64,000 bases of DNA from positions 237,903 to 301,902 of the forward strand of contig QANU01047209.1 in the NCBI GenBank assembly GCA_003254905.1. The letters run 5' to 3'. The position numbers and the translations under genes are program-made. This stretch comes from Nissolia schottii (Eukaryota; Streptophyta; Magnoliopsida; Fabales; Fabaceae). Below the pieces are notes generated by a model that was given only the letters and a program-made list of their open reading frames with translations, made no database searches and was not told the origin of the DNA. This document shows, in pieces, positions 10,801-22,502 of this stretch; positions within the stretch are counted from its first letter, which is position 1, and every line of letters starts with the position of its first letter.

Positions 10801-13346
10801 TTACCATCCTGATATTGTCTTCAAATGTGATATCACTATTTGATCACGATCTTTTTAGTCCTTACTGTAGTCAATAAATATATGTGATGCTGATCCTTTT
10901 AGTTACATGCAATTTGGTCAGTGTGTGGAAGGTCCGCATGTGTTCTCTTTTTTTTGGTACTTAATTATTGTGTTCTTTGTACTCTGGGTGTTTTGTCGTT
11001 TTTTGATCCCCAGAAAAAAAAATATTTAATATCTAATTTGATGGATATCTTTTATGGTACATAGCTTTGATCACCTCAGTTTTCAACATTGTACGGTACC
11101 CTAATATTGGCTTAAAGGAGGTGATATTAGTATTTGGTCGTTAATTCCTTCTCGTTCTTTTCTGGTTGTTGTTAATCCAAAGTTCCAAACCAAGAAAATG
11201 GTGTGTAAGGGGAAGGTCTGCTATCTGTTGACAATGACATTACTGCTGTCTCAGTTGCCAGTTCTTCCATCATTCGCTTGGAAGTTGGCTTGTCTAGGTG
11301 CTTCATTCATCTTTTGCATTGTGCCATCAAACAATATACCATGTCATTAAAATGAAAATGCTTTTTTCACCCTACCCTGTCTGCAATCATTATTCTGGAT
11401 TTGTACATTCACTTATTGTGGTGGTTATAAGCTTTGGTAACTCTGTAAAAGTCTTGAGTGTGACTGTGACCTAAGAAGTTCTGTTGTTTGAGCTGTAGTT
11501 AATACTGATACGAAATTTTAGGTTATATCCAAGGATAAGAAGTTGAAATTGTTATCATTAATGTCAGTATGTAAAGACTGATAAGTTGTTAGCCATTAGT
11601 TTCCACGTTATATTTGTGGAATCTTATAAAATCCCATTTAGTTATGCAACTATGGGCATAAGTAATTTGTAGTTTTACTACTAATTCTTCCATTTAATTT
11701 TCCAGGCACTGAACAATCTTGGAAGTGTTTTTGTTGACTCTGGGAATTTTGACTCAGCAGCTGATTGCTATATCAATGCCCTTAAAATCCGACATACCCG
11801 AGCCCATCAGGGTCTTGCCCGTGTTCATTATCTCAAACACGATAAGGCTGCTGCCTATAAAGAAATGACTGAACTTATTCAGAAGGCAAAAAACAATGCA
11901 TCTTCCTATGAGAAGAGGTCCGAGTACTGTGATCGTGAACTTGCAAAGACAGATCTGGAGATGGTGACTAAATTAGATCCACTTCGGGTGTATCCTTATA
12001 GATATCGCGCTGCTGGTAAATATTTTACCTTAGTTTGCCTGCATAGTCATAACTCTTATGTCTAAGGATAGCAATATGCAAAAGAACTGGAACTGTTCTG
12101 CTAGATTCTGTTGAAACTTAATGCCTTCAAAGGCATGGCATTGCTTGCATATTTGCATGTGCATGTTCATGTGCCTAACTATGTCCGCATATGCGAGCAT
12201 GTTATAAAGTTAATCATGGAATATTTGGCACCTGTGCTGGCAATCTTGGATGGCTTAGCCCCTACACCTTTTAGCTAGTTCTGAGGTTCCACGTTGAACA
12301 TTTAATTAACCACATATTTGATTATTTCTTCCCAAAACGAATGTATTATTGCCTAGAGTTCCTAAATTCTAATGCTCCACTTGCTATTAGTTTATAATAA
12401 ACAAATTCAAATTTGTGGAGAAAAGACATTTTCTTTGTGGGGCTGGTTTTCATTTATCTTTTTTTGTTTTTCTCTCTCTTCCTATCATGGTTTGTGCTGC
12501 ATCTTGGAAGTTTCTGTGGACCACATCTCTGTGGACCAAATTGGGTATATTAGCAGGTTAAAAGGAAGTTCCTTAGAATGGTTTTATTTTATTTTTTTAG
12601 GTTAAAAAAATATGAAATAAAATGGCTTTATTTATTATTCATAGTTTGTGGGATTTGGTCAAGGAACTGCTTTCACGGTCAACAACCTTTGGGATGTGTT
12701 TTGTACCAGGGATAAGACAGGAGGACAGGAGGCAGGGACAAAATTCATGTATTTTTTGTACATTAATGAAGCTAGGATAGAGGGGACAAAAAAAATTTGC
12801 CAGGAGGGACAAAAAAAAATGTGTCTTTGTCCCCATGTTTCTATTTCCTTGTCTTATCTCTGATATCAAACACAATGTTGGAGTCTTATAATTACCTCCT
12901 CAAAAAAGCAATGTCTCTAGTTTTAATCGTTAAAGCACTATTTACTAAGTGATGGTTATTAATTGCCATGTCGAGTGCTGCTCCATAAGATCAGATCCAT
13001 ATATACCTTTTGTGGTTTCTATGTTAAAATTCTGAATCATTGGATACTGTCCATTATTATTGCAGCTAGTACATGAGTGCTGAAAAAGTCGTGTGTTTGA
13101 TTGATGTATGTGGTTTGCATTGCAGTGTTGATGGACAACCGGAAGGAAGATGAGGCCATTGCTGAACTCTCTAGAGCCATTGCATTTAAAGCTGATCTGC
13201 ACCTCTTGCACCTGCGTGCTGCATTCCATGACCACAAAGGTGATGTCTTGGGTGCACTCAGAGACTGTCGTGCTGCACTCTCTGTGGACCCCAACCACCA
13301 AGAGATGTTGGAACTACACAACCGAGTTAACAGTCACGAGCCATAG
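7860..13346 (+). CDS. EOL1: ETO1-like protein (EOL1 type), BTB-TPR adaptor of CUL3 ubiquitin ligase
   Basis: Five exons with agreeing phases: 7860-7987, 8106-9818, 10350-10641, 11706-12015 and 13126-13346, giving 887 aa, the usual family length. Family members bind type-2 ACC synthases (ACS5/9) through TPRs and bridge them to CUL3 through the BTB domain, so they restrain ethylene synthesis. The start MRTFFTADSCKEAHPNALNP and the exon-1/2 joint (SSASI-ESLIKVP) match EOL1 proteins. A BTB region covers about residues 175-280 (VIFKIGNEKIVCDRQKISEL, FHAMLKGYFSE, CCERLKDACDRRLSSL). TPR repeats fill the C-terminal half (CYINALKIRHTRAHQGLARV, DCRAALSVDPNHQEMLELHN), ending VNSHEP as in the family. Introns 3 and 4 are about 1.1 kb each and carry repeat DNA. 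The first two introns separate the short N-terminal exon and the large BTB exon. All splice sites are GT-AG and the gene looks intact. Confidence 0.95.
12694..12874. mobile_element. Small TIR element (MITE) in the last intron of the ETO1-like gene
   Basis: Inverted ends GTGTTTTGTACCAGGGATAAGACAGG-like (left, 20 bases shown: GTACCAGGGATAAGACAGGA) and, on the other strand at the right, GTGTTTGATATCAGAGATAA followed by GACAAGG, enclose about 130 bases with GGGACAAA motifs. No clear target duplication is seen. It sits in intron 4 and does not touch the splice sites. Confidence 0.45.
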
Positions 13347-13351
13347 GAGAA

Positions 13352-13520
13352 ATTATTGTGTGGTCATAGAGTGCTACGTTGAATATGCTCTATGACCACA
13401 CATGAAATAACATTTCAACTTCAAGTGGTAGGTCCTTCTAATGTGGAGGTTGAAATATTATTTTGTGTGTGGTCAGGAGTATATCGGGCATAACATTTCA
13501 TGATCACACAAGTATTTTTC
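13352..13520. repeat. Inverted-repeat hairpin just after the ETO1-like stop codon
   Basis: Arms TGACCACACATGAAATAACA...TTTCAACTTC (from 13393) and GAGGTTGAAATATT...TGTGTGTGGTCA (to 13475) pair over about 30 bp with four mismatches, several of them G-U tolerant, around a loop of some 25 bases. An extra inverse copy of the arm tip, TGTGTGGTCATAGAG, lies at 13356-13370, and a related ATGATCACACAAG lies at about 13500. It is within 130 bases of the stop, so probably in the 3' UTR. It is most likely a tiny MITE. Confidence 0.65.
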
Positions 13521-14423
13521 CGACCCATTGACATGAATCAAAAAAACATGTGCATGCTATGTGACTTTTGACAAAAGGACGCTGCACATTGAAAACTTAT
13601 GTAACCTTGGCTGCATGGAATGCTTCATAGCTGCACCGTGATTCGGTGGAGACTGGACATTGACCTCTCCATCAAAGCTTCCATCAGCTCCGTCACGAAA
13701 AATAAAAAATGTAGAATGTGAAAGTATGGCTAAAGTGTATTCCTGTCTATAGTAATGAACATGTGAATTCTTACCCTTTTCTTTTACGAAGGAGGGGTAG
13801 TCCAAATTTTGTATTTGTTTGTCTTGTATTCCTGGGCATGTTATGAATGAGTGTTAGATATGATGTTTATCTACATTTGTTTCTTGATTAAAATGGTGTA
13901 TAAGCGAGGGAGTATATAAATATGGAGAATGTTACGTACACATCAACATTTGAACAACATGGAGACAATCTTTTCACAAAAATAAGAGTTCTATCATACT
14001 CACATTTTTTTTCTTTATGACGAGACTTTTACTTTTGTGAGAGAGTTGTTTTTATAGCATTTAAATATTGTTGTACATGTAACATTTTTTATATGAATAT
14101 AGTTATTTATTACATGGTATATAGTATGGTCTATATTTAAATAGAAATGCTATGTGTACAATAATAAAATGGGCAACATGAGTCAACAAAAAAAAGACAA
14201 ACGTCAATATCATTCTTTTTCTCTTGTCATAATTTCATGCAATTTTTTTCTTTCCTCTTTTGTGTGTGACATAAAAAGAAATCACCGAACTTGATCACAT
14301 AAATTAAAAATACTAAAAAAAATTAGAAATTAACATAAAATGTTGGTTTTTTGATTAACTATGTTAGTTTCTTTTTTTTTTAAGTAAAGTTGGTTTTACA
14401 TTTTTAATAGAGTTGGTTGTTTT
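13521..14423. other. Downstream flank of the ETO1-like gene
   Basis: Contains AT-rich 3' flank and T-rich low-complexity DNA (GTTGGTTTTTT phrases from 14340). I see no gene or RNA. Confidence 0.4.
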
Positions 14424-15946
14424 TTTTTCAAACAAAAATGCTCCATTTACACCCCAAAATGATGCACCCGTACATACACCCCTCTTTTATACGGTTTTAT
14501 ACGTAATTAGTGATGATTATACGTAAAACGTATAATTATACACAACGCGCGCCCAACCCCGAATCCCGAACCCCGTTCTCGTCATCGTTTTCGCTTATCA
14601 TCTTCAACCTCTCATCCTCTCATCTTCAATCCTTCTTCTGTTATGTTCATCATTGTCATCCTCTCATCNNNNNNNNNNNNNNNNNNNNNNNNNNNNNNNN
14701 NNNNNNNNNNNNNNNNNNNNNNNNNNNNNNNNNNNNNNNNNNNNNNNNNNNNNNNNNNNNNNNNNNNNNNNNNNNNNNNNNNNNNNNNNNNNNNNNNNNN
14801 NNNNNNNNNNNNNNNNNNNNNNNNNNNNNNNNNNNNNNNNNNNNNNNNNNNNNNNNNNNNNNNNNNNNNNNNNNNNNNNNNNNNNNNNNNNNNNNNNNNN
14901 NNNNNNNNNNNNNNNNNNNNNNNNNNNNNNNNNNNNNNNNNNNNNNNNNNNNNNNNNNNNNNNNNNNNNNNNNNNNNNNNNNNNNNNNNNNNNNNNNNNN
15001 NNNNNNNNNNNNNNNNNNNNNNNNNNNNNNNNNNNNNNNNNNNNNNNNNNNNNNNNNNNNNNNNNNNNNNNNNNNNNNNNNNNNNNNNNNNNNNNNNNNN
15101 NNNNNNNNNNNNNNNNNNNNNNNNNNNNNNNNNNNNNNNNNNNNNNNNNNNNNNNNNNNNNNNNNNNNNNNNNNNNNNNNNNNNNNNNNNNNNNNNNNNN
15201 NNNNNNNNNNNNNNNNNNNNNNNNNNNNNNNNNNNNNNNNNNNNNNNNNNNNNNNTGATATCAGATTTTTAGTGCACAAACATTATATGAATATGTGCAC
15301 AAACATTATATGCCCTTGTGCACAAACATTTAGCACTTGTTCACAGCACTGTGATTTTATTCAAACATAAATAAGTTCACAATCTTTATACATTTTTAGT
15401 GGACAAAGTTTATAAAATTTAGTTCACATACATGTGTACACACACTTTTATACATTCTAATGCATAAATTTTACATCTATGCATATTACTTAATGCATAG
15501 TTAAGTAAAAATAGATTATGATATAAGATTTTTAGTGCACAAACATTATATGAATATGTGCACAAACATTTAGCACTTGTTCACAGCACTGTGATTTTAT
15601 TCAAACATATCAGATTTTAATGCAGAATCTGATATATGTGATTTGAATGCACAATCTTTTATATGAGTACGAGAGTGAAGAGGGGGATGAGAGATGGCAA
15701 TGACGAGAGTGAAGAAAGAACAAAGGATGATAGTGATGAGAGATGAGAGTGACGAGAGAGAAGAGAGAAAATAGAAGGAAGTGGAAGCGGGAAGGTTTTT
15801 TGATGTGCGTGAGTTCACGCGCGTGTGCCTGAGAGTGGGTGAGAAAGTGGACGGAGCAGTTATTTGAGGGACTCACCGTATTATAATATGAGTGTATATA
15901 TGGTGTATCATTTTGGGGTGTACATGTAGCATCACTGTTTTTCAAA
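14424..15946. mobile_element. Non-autonomous TIR DNA transposon with 9-bp target duplication, spanning a gap
   Basis: The element is 14433-15937. Its left end CAAAAATGCTCCATTTACACCCC and its right end, read inversely, CAGTGATGCTACATGTACACCCC continue as matching arms for about 65 bases (both reach CCAAAATGAT(G/A)CACC and then ATACGG). The flanks carry a perfect duplication TTTTTCAAA at 14424-14432 and 15938-15946. A 9-bp duplication with long TIRs points to a Mutator-like MITE; an 8-bp hAT reading is possible. Inside are a directly repeated segment (about 15267-15370 and 15519-15607) built on GTGCACAAACATT, and an N run. No transposase is visible in the known part. Confidence 0.75.
14669..15255. 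other. Assembly gap (587 N)
   Basis: Undetermined bases inside a TIR transposon. The neighbouring direct repeats of the GTGCACAAACATT type are a likely cause. Confidence 0.99.
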
Positions 15947-15949
15947 TAA

Positions 15950-16345
15950 GTTGGATTATTTTGGTGGAGAGAGAGTGAGATATATAAAAGGTTTGAAAAA
16001 AATCAACTCTATCCAAAAAAAAAAAAAGAATTCATCATTATGTTGGTGTTTTTGTTTAAAAATGTTGGCTTTTTTTTTAGCGGAGTTGATTTCTTTTTTC
16101 AATGGTGTCATAAAAAAATTGTATTGAATTGATAGCAGAGAGAATAACAATGATATTGTTTTTCTTATTCCTGTTGAGCAAAGAATTTAACTCTATTAAA
16201 AAAAATCAACACCACTAAAAAAATGAACCAACAAAAGAAATCAACATATTTAAACACAGAAACTAAATATTTTTTTTTGTTTAAACATGTTAGTTTCTTT
16301 TTTTAGTGGATTGATTTTTTTTTTAGCGGTTAGTTTCTCATTCGA
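15950..16345. repeat. T-rich foldback repeats
   Basis: Segments such as AAATCAACACCACTAAAAAA (from about 16203) and, inversely, TTTTTTAGTGGATTGATTTT (about 16300) together with GTTTAAACATGTTAG/TTTAAACA arms form an imperfect foldback of about 50-base arms. Similar phrases occur at 16030-16115 and 14340-14420, so this is a local repeat family. A (GA)n run follows at 16372-16392. Confidence 0.45.
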
Positions 16346-16727
16346 ATAAAGAGTGTGTGAGAAATTGGAAAAAGAGAGAGAGAGAGAGAGAGGGACTGAG
16401 TGAAAATTGGAAAAAAAATAGAGAGATAATGCAATAAAGTGATGATTATTTTTTTTATTTTGCATGGAACCCATTTTTGTTTGTATAAAATACAATGGTC
16501 ATACAATGGCTCTACTTCTTTCTTTTCTTTTCTTTTTCACCAAGCGTTTCTCATAATCACAAGCAATTCAATTGAAACCGATCAAAAGTGTTTTGGAGTG
16601 GAACCATTGTGGGACGAGTTCCCATCATCTCCCAACTATTTTGTAACCATAGATTTGAATAAGGAGAAGAGAGGTAAAATTAGGGACCAAAATGATCCAT
16701 GTAACTTTTTAATAAAAAATGCGAATT

Positions 16728-17025
16728 CTTAAATGTCATGGAGTAAATACTTTATATTATTTAATTTATTCATTTTTTAAATAATTTTTATGATTAAATT
16801 CGTTAAATTGTATTATCATTTCATCATCTATGTCATATTGATGAATTATATGATATAATATGATAAGTTAATATTTTTTAATATAATATTTGTAGAGAAG
16901 TGCATCGTAAATTCACAAATCATTTGATGATATGATAACAAAATTCGATGAATTTAATTATAAAAATGATAAAAAAAATAGATAAATTAAGTAGTATGGA
17001 GATATTTACTCATAAAATATTTAAG
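16728..17025. mobile_element. MITE with long imperfect terminal inverted repeats
   Basis: Left arm CTTAAATGTCATGGAGTAAA continues through TTTAATTTATTCATTTTTTA and ATGATTAAATTCGTTAAATT. The right arm read inversely gives CTTAAATATTTTATGAGTAA, TTTAATTTATCTATTTTTTT and ATAATTAAATTCATCGAATT. The arms are about 95 bases each with an AT-rich centre of about 90 bases. No transposase is encoded. Superfamily not assigned. Confidence 0.55.
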
Positions 17026-17040
17026 TAACCACCAATAAAA

Positions 17041-17400
17041 GTACATATTTACCCTTCTCTTGGATCCCTTTCCCAACGTTCCTCTTCTTCCTCCACAGAG
17101 CTCTCTTTGCCGTCTTCTGGGCATCCTCGGACCATCAGCGCTGCTCCCGCGTCCTCCACCCCACCTCCTCTCAGGTCATCGTCGTTGTCGCCTCCTTCCC
17201 GTACATTCCCTCCCACAATGAAGATGATGTTGAGCCAAAAGCAAGTAGCTAGCGTGGTGGTGGATGGATCTGAGTGCGTTGGAAGATATGAGAGTGCAAA
17301 AAATGGCGAGACTGCCTTCAGTTGCCGCTGCTTGTGGTGGTGGTCTGGTCGCTGAACCCTGACACCTATATATATATATTCTATCCCCCCAAGCAACTGC
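17041..17400. other. GC-richer island, unrecognised
   Basis: About 300 bases with much higher GC than the flanks are open on both strands: minus 17049-17396 (115 codons) and plus 17107-17355 (82 codons). A TATATATATATA box at 17366-17378 stands in front of the minus-strand frame. Neither translation contains a domain I recognise. It could be a captured exon piece, the first exon of a lost gene, or a promoter remnant. Confidence 0.3.
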
Positions 17401-19167
17401 CATCATCCGTTCTTGCTTAAGATATAATTAATACCAAATCTGTCCTAATTCCTAAATAATAACAAAACAATAAACAAATTCACTTAAAATCTCGGAGGAC
17501 TGCAATGGTCGTTGGTGGTAATGTTGATCCCAAGAAGATTTAGAAAGGTGGTAGAGAAGAAAAGTACAATAGCAAAGAAAATGGCATCATCATATACTAT
17601 CAAATGAATTATGCTTTATTTAATATCCAATAATATTATTTCTACATCTCATAAGTTGACATTTTATGTATACCACATAGAAAAAAAAACATTACAAAAT
17701 AAAGAAAAAATATTATAAAATAGAGAAACAAAACATTGTTACCCAGCATTTATTCATACACGGACGCGTGCGTGTTTAATATGGCTTATTTATACGTTTA
17801 ATAGTGTTTGTTTCTCTATTTTGTGTATGTACAAACATGTGTGCGTATAATATTGTTTATTTATGTGTTCGATAATGTTTGTTTATTTGTCTTGTAATGT
17901 TTGTTTCTGTGCTTTGTAATTTCTATTTTTCTATGTAGTGTACACAGAGTGTCAATTGTTGGAGTGTATAAATAGCGAAACCGATCAATAATAAAATGAT
18001 GTTCTAGCTTTAGTTAATGCAATTGTAATGGTAAGATCTACATTTTGATATAAACTATCACTCTATTATTATTGAGTCCCAACTTTTGCACACATGTCAG
18101 TTGCACACCCATTATAAAAAAGGCTCACACACGCAACAATTTACATTTTGTGCTTTCTTCTTCCAGAGCTCTTGCAATCTAACCATTTCTTATTCCTCCT
18201 ACTATCATGACCCTCTTATCTTCCTGTTGATTCTTCTTCATCACTAGTTCATCTTTGAGTTTTTTTATATGAGTTTGTCATCAAACATTTCTCAGTTCGT
18301 CTTTCATTATGTCCATCTTTTCGTCTTTTGTTTTGCTATTTTTGCTTGTGATCACAACATTTTTATGTTCTATTTTTTTCTCTCTCTTTGCCTTGATTAA
18401 AGAGCGGTTAGGTCTGAGTTTATGAAAAAGTTGTGTCTGAGTATAATAAAATGTTGTATCTCGTTATCTATCATGATTATGTTTGTGTTTGCTAGTTAGT
18501 TGTGTCTATTTGCATTATCATGTTGTGTCTATATATGTTATGTGGTTATGTCTAGTTGTGTTTTATGATTGTGTTTAACTATGTTTAGGTCATTGAGATG
18601 CACGTGGTTAAATCTATAAATGTTATATGGTTGAATTTGATAAGAACAAAATGGTTAGGTCTGTCTATGTTATATTCACTAATTTGTGAGTTTCTCAATG
18701 CAATGGTTAACTTTATCATTTGAAATGATATAAACGCTAACATTTTATTATACGAGACCTAATCATTTCATTAATCAAGACCTAATTAACCTTCCAAATG
18801 TGTGAGACATAATTTTGTTATATGCTTAGACACAACCATTTACCTATGCACAACACAATCATTGTATTATAAACGACTTACTCATTAATTCACTAAATAA
18901 TTACCTTCCTCCACTGTGATTGGTGATGGCGTCACTGTTATGTTGACGAATCTTTCCATCAAGAGAGAATGAGAAAAAAAAACAAAAACGAAAACAATGG
19001 TGCGAAACGAATCTATGGAACAATTATTTGATTTGCGATTATCTAAAGAATTGCACGTGAGTGATTATGGTGAAATAATTAATGGTGTGCTAAATCAACA
19101 CACTATTTATCTAAAAGATCCTAGGTGTATAATGAATGTACAATACTTAGGTGTGCAAGAATAATTT

Positions 19168-19170
<3 letters not shown>
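17401..19170. other. Gene-free AT-rich stretch
   Basis: From 17740 to 18900 there are many short phrases such as GTTTGTTTCT...TTTGTAATG and GGTTAGGTCT/GTTGTGTCT repeated at irregular spacing on both strands, typical of old repeat DNA. No reading frame, RNA gene or clear element border is seen. Confidence 0.35.

Positions 19171-19256
<86 letters not shown>
19171..19256 (+). repeat. (ATT)n microsatellite
   Basis: About 28 trinucleotide units with one interruption (GTTATT at 19201). Likely length-variable. Confidence 0.95.
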
Positions 19257-19259
<3 letters not shown>

Positions 19260-20474
19260 GATCAAAATCTACTTTACTGAAACATGACTAAATGAATACA
19301 CCATAATTTCTATCCAAATGAGTTAATTTCTATGAGTGTGTGGATTTCAATTTGAGATGATGCAAATCGATTGCAAAGGACCATAATTGATTGCAAAAGT
19401 TTGTGGATCTATTTTAGAATATTTGTGAATGGTAGCAAGTGAGTTAATTACACGCTTAGAGTATGAGTAGGGACCAAGAGAGAGTGTGTAACAGTTACTT
19501 TTTTATATTTAATGCGTTACAAATTCGATTTGATTTAGTTTCATATTAAAAAAATTTGTGCATGTGTGTGTAAAAGTTTATACACTCAATGCCACCGTGT
19601 ATATTGTAGGTATGATGACAGCAAAAACTGTGTACCCCTTTAACCGTATAAATTTTCTTATTTACTCGTCATATTTAACCCGAAATAATAATATGTTAAC
19701 GTTACTTAACAATATAAGATGGCACGACTGATATTTGTATAATGAATTTACAACTAAGTGTACCACCGTGTTGTTTTAAGTTCTTGTATAAGCGCAATTA
19801 AATATATAGTCCACGTTGGGGACACCTTCCAAAAGAAATTAAGGAGAGAAATACATAAAGTTAACTATGGTTTTAAATTAAGGAAGAAAGAGAAACACCA
19901 AATAACTTGCATGTGTGCCAAACTATAAATAGAATAACAGGGTCTAGTGAAGCAAAGTCTAGTACTTACGAGAACGTTGTAGAACATTCATCGAACTTAT
20001 CTCCATAGTATTTAATTTCCTGTCAAGAGCATCTCATCAACAGTATTATAATATATTAATGTAAGATATATCTTTCCTTTTTGTTTTATTGGATCGCATA
20101 TATAATAATTATTAAATGTTATATACTCCAGAAGGTGACGATGCACAATAGTATATTATATTATTATATGTGTATTCTATATAAGTGGTTTAAGATTAAA
20201 TAAATGCAAGTTGGACAAGTGGGAGGATGCTTCTGGTATTAACCGTGGCTGACTCAGTCGCTCATATCTCGAGGGGTATTAATGTAATGTATGGGATATA
20301 TGGATATGGTCATCATATACTCTCAAAGTAGTGGCGTGTCACACGGGTTACTTGCCAGGTGCCAGCACATGCTTCGTCGTGTTCTATTTTGCACTTGTTA
20401 ATTCTCTCTTTCTTTCTGCTTATAAGAGGATGCATGTAAATCAGGAATAGAGTGAATGTTGTTACTTAAATATT
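19257..20474. other. Gene-free stretch with an orphan promoter-like box
   Basis: A good TATAAATAG box lies at 19924-19932, but no supported coding region or RNA follows it. The rest is AT-rich. A segment at 19405-19470 (AATATTTGTGAATGGTAGCA) has a relative at about 21335-21400, so part of this is repeat DNA. Confidence 0.35.
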
Positions 20475-20899
20475 TTGTCTTTTTCGCATTCAAGTGCCAC
20501 CTCAACGAGAATGATTCAAGGTTACTTTATTTATTTTGCATTAATTACTCATAGCGCCAACTTGATTACGATCACAAACTTTAGATTTTATTTAATCATC
20601 CTTCGTTATATTATTAAAAAATGTTTAATATACATTATTTTTATGTCACTAATTTACTATTATATTAAATACCCTTTTTTTTTAATCTTCTTTCACCCAC
20701 TCTTTCTCATATACACTCATTTCTCCTCTTCTCCTTATCTTCCTATTCATTCTTTTTCTTTTCTTTTCTCTCCTCCCTTCACTTTTTTTTTCATTTGTCA
20801 CAAGCCTTTTTTTCTTGTTATTTTTTCAATTTTCTTATTCATTTTTATTCATTTAAACTTTTCTTCATTTTTTTTTCTTCTTTAGAGAACATTGTGAAC

Positions 20900-21400
20900 C
20901 TCACTTTTTTCATTTTAGTTTTCACCATTTTTTTGTTTTTGGTAATTCAAAAGTTTGTGCATGTGTAAAAAAAGTTGGTGTATAATTATTTAAAATTTTG
21001 TGTATGTGTGCATTAATTTTTTTTGTCGTCATTTTTGTTTTTGTGTCCGTCATAATATTTGTTTTCGGTTTTTCAAAATTTTGTTCATATGTATTAAAAA
21101 ATTCTGCATTATTCAAAAGTTTATACACATGAGTACCAAAATTTTCTTCTCCATTTTCATGTTTATTTTTGTTTTGATCATATTTTTTATTTTTGATTAT
21201 TCAAAAGTTTATGCATACGTCTAAAAAAGTTTGTGCAAAGTTTATGCATGTGAGTAATAAGATTTTCTTATTCTTCATTTTTTCATTTTTGTTTTATTAT
21301 TTGTTTCTACTTGTTAAAAAGTTTGTGCATGCACTTTAAAATATTTATGCATGGTAGTGAGTGAATCCACATGTTTACTATTTGAGATAATTATTTGAAG
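20900..21400. repeat. Degenerate tandem array of TTCAAAAGTTTGTGCATGTG-type units
   Basis: The phrase (A)TTCAAAAGTTTRTGCATRTG recurs about six times at irregular 50-90 base spacing, separated by T-rich filler. Reading frames here on both strands are low complexity and are not called as genes. Confidence 0.5.
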
Positions 21401-21442
21401 AATCTAATACTTTAAATAGTTTGACGATACATGATTAGTGCT

Positions 21443-21446
<4 letters not shown>

Positions 21447-21479
<33 letters not shown>
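21447..21479. repeat. (TA)n microsatellite
   Basis: A perfect run of about 16 TA units. Confidence 0.95.
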
Positions 21480-21484
<5 letters not shown>

Positions 21485-22030
21485 TTTTTTAATATTCACA
21501 GTCCATAAAAATTAACTCTCGCACGTTAAAATTCTTATCGATGTAGGTAGTTTTTTTTTCCAAAATTTGACATGAATGATATACATGATAGCTAAAGAAA
21601 CTTATTAATCCAAAAAATTAATAAATAATCATAATTGGAAAATGAATTAATTGATAAAAATTATATTTGTAAAAAAATATATATAAATATCTTACACCGA
21701 TGTTTTAATTTCTAAATGTAAGTTTTTGTTAAGAACAATGTACTTAATTATTATGTATCATTATTTGCCATAAAGCTTACATGGGCTTTTCATCATGTAA
21801 ATTTTTGTTGTGCGGTAAAATGCATCAAGAATCATTCTTTCGTGATTCATAGAGAAAATTTCTTCTTCTTCCATAAAATATCTTAAATCTTAAAATTAAG
21901 CATATAAGAGAGAGAAAAAAAAATGAATGAGAGATGATTAAATAGTAGGCGTGCACACTAAAAGAAGAAAAATAAATTCCTTAATAAGATATTTTTTAAA
22001 ATCAATTGAGATATCTTTTGGAAATAATAA

Positions 22031-22502
22031 TTAGGGTTAAATAAGTTTTTGCCCCTTAATAAATCACAAATTTTGGTTTTGCATTTTATTAATTTTGTTT
22101 GTTTGAGTCCTTAATAAATATTTTTTGTTTGATTTTAGTTACTAACGTTAAATTGAACCGTTAAGAGATAACACAACAGAGAGAAATTAGATGAATTTCA
22201 CTGTAATTTAGTCGAACATGGTCAAACTAAGTTTTAATTATTGTGAACCCGGTCAAACTGATTTGAATCATAAATCAATTTAACCACGATTTAAACTTGA
22301 TTTGACCAACGGTGAAAACTTGATTTGACTATGTTTTACCAAATTATAATAAATTCTACCTAACTTATGTTTGTCATATCATCTTATAACGGTTTAACTT
22401 AATGTCAAGACTAAAACCAAGTAAATTTTTTTTATCAAGGACTCGAACAAAAAATAGTGTAAAATCAAAATTCACAATTTATTAGGTGTAATAAAGTCTA
22501 AT
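22031..22502. mobile_element. MITE with about 120-bp inverted repeats (TTAGGGTTAAATAAG type)
   Basis: The left arm starts TTAGGGTTAAATAAGTTTTT and runs through CACAAATTTTGGTTTTGCAT and GTTTGAGTCCTTAATAAATA. The right arm read inversely starts TTAGACTTTATTACACCTAA and runs through GTGAATTTTGATTTTACACT and GTTCGAGTCCTTGATAAAAA. This long-TIR, gene-less form is common in legume genomes and is usually placed with Mutator-like elements. The borders are accurate to a few bases and no target duplication is certain. Confidence 0.65.

Noticed and set aside
14510-15370. Long frames across the N run
   Set aside because: They are open only because undetermined bases contain no stops.
20475-20885. 136-codon plus-strand frame
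   Set aside because: T-rich low-complexity DNA translated as F/S/L/I runs; no domain, no codon bias, no promoter.
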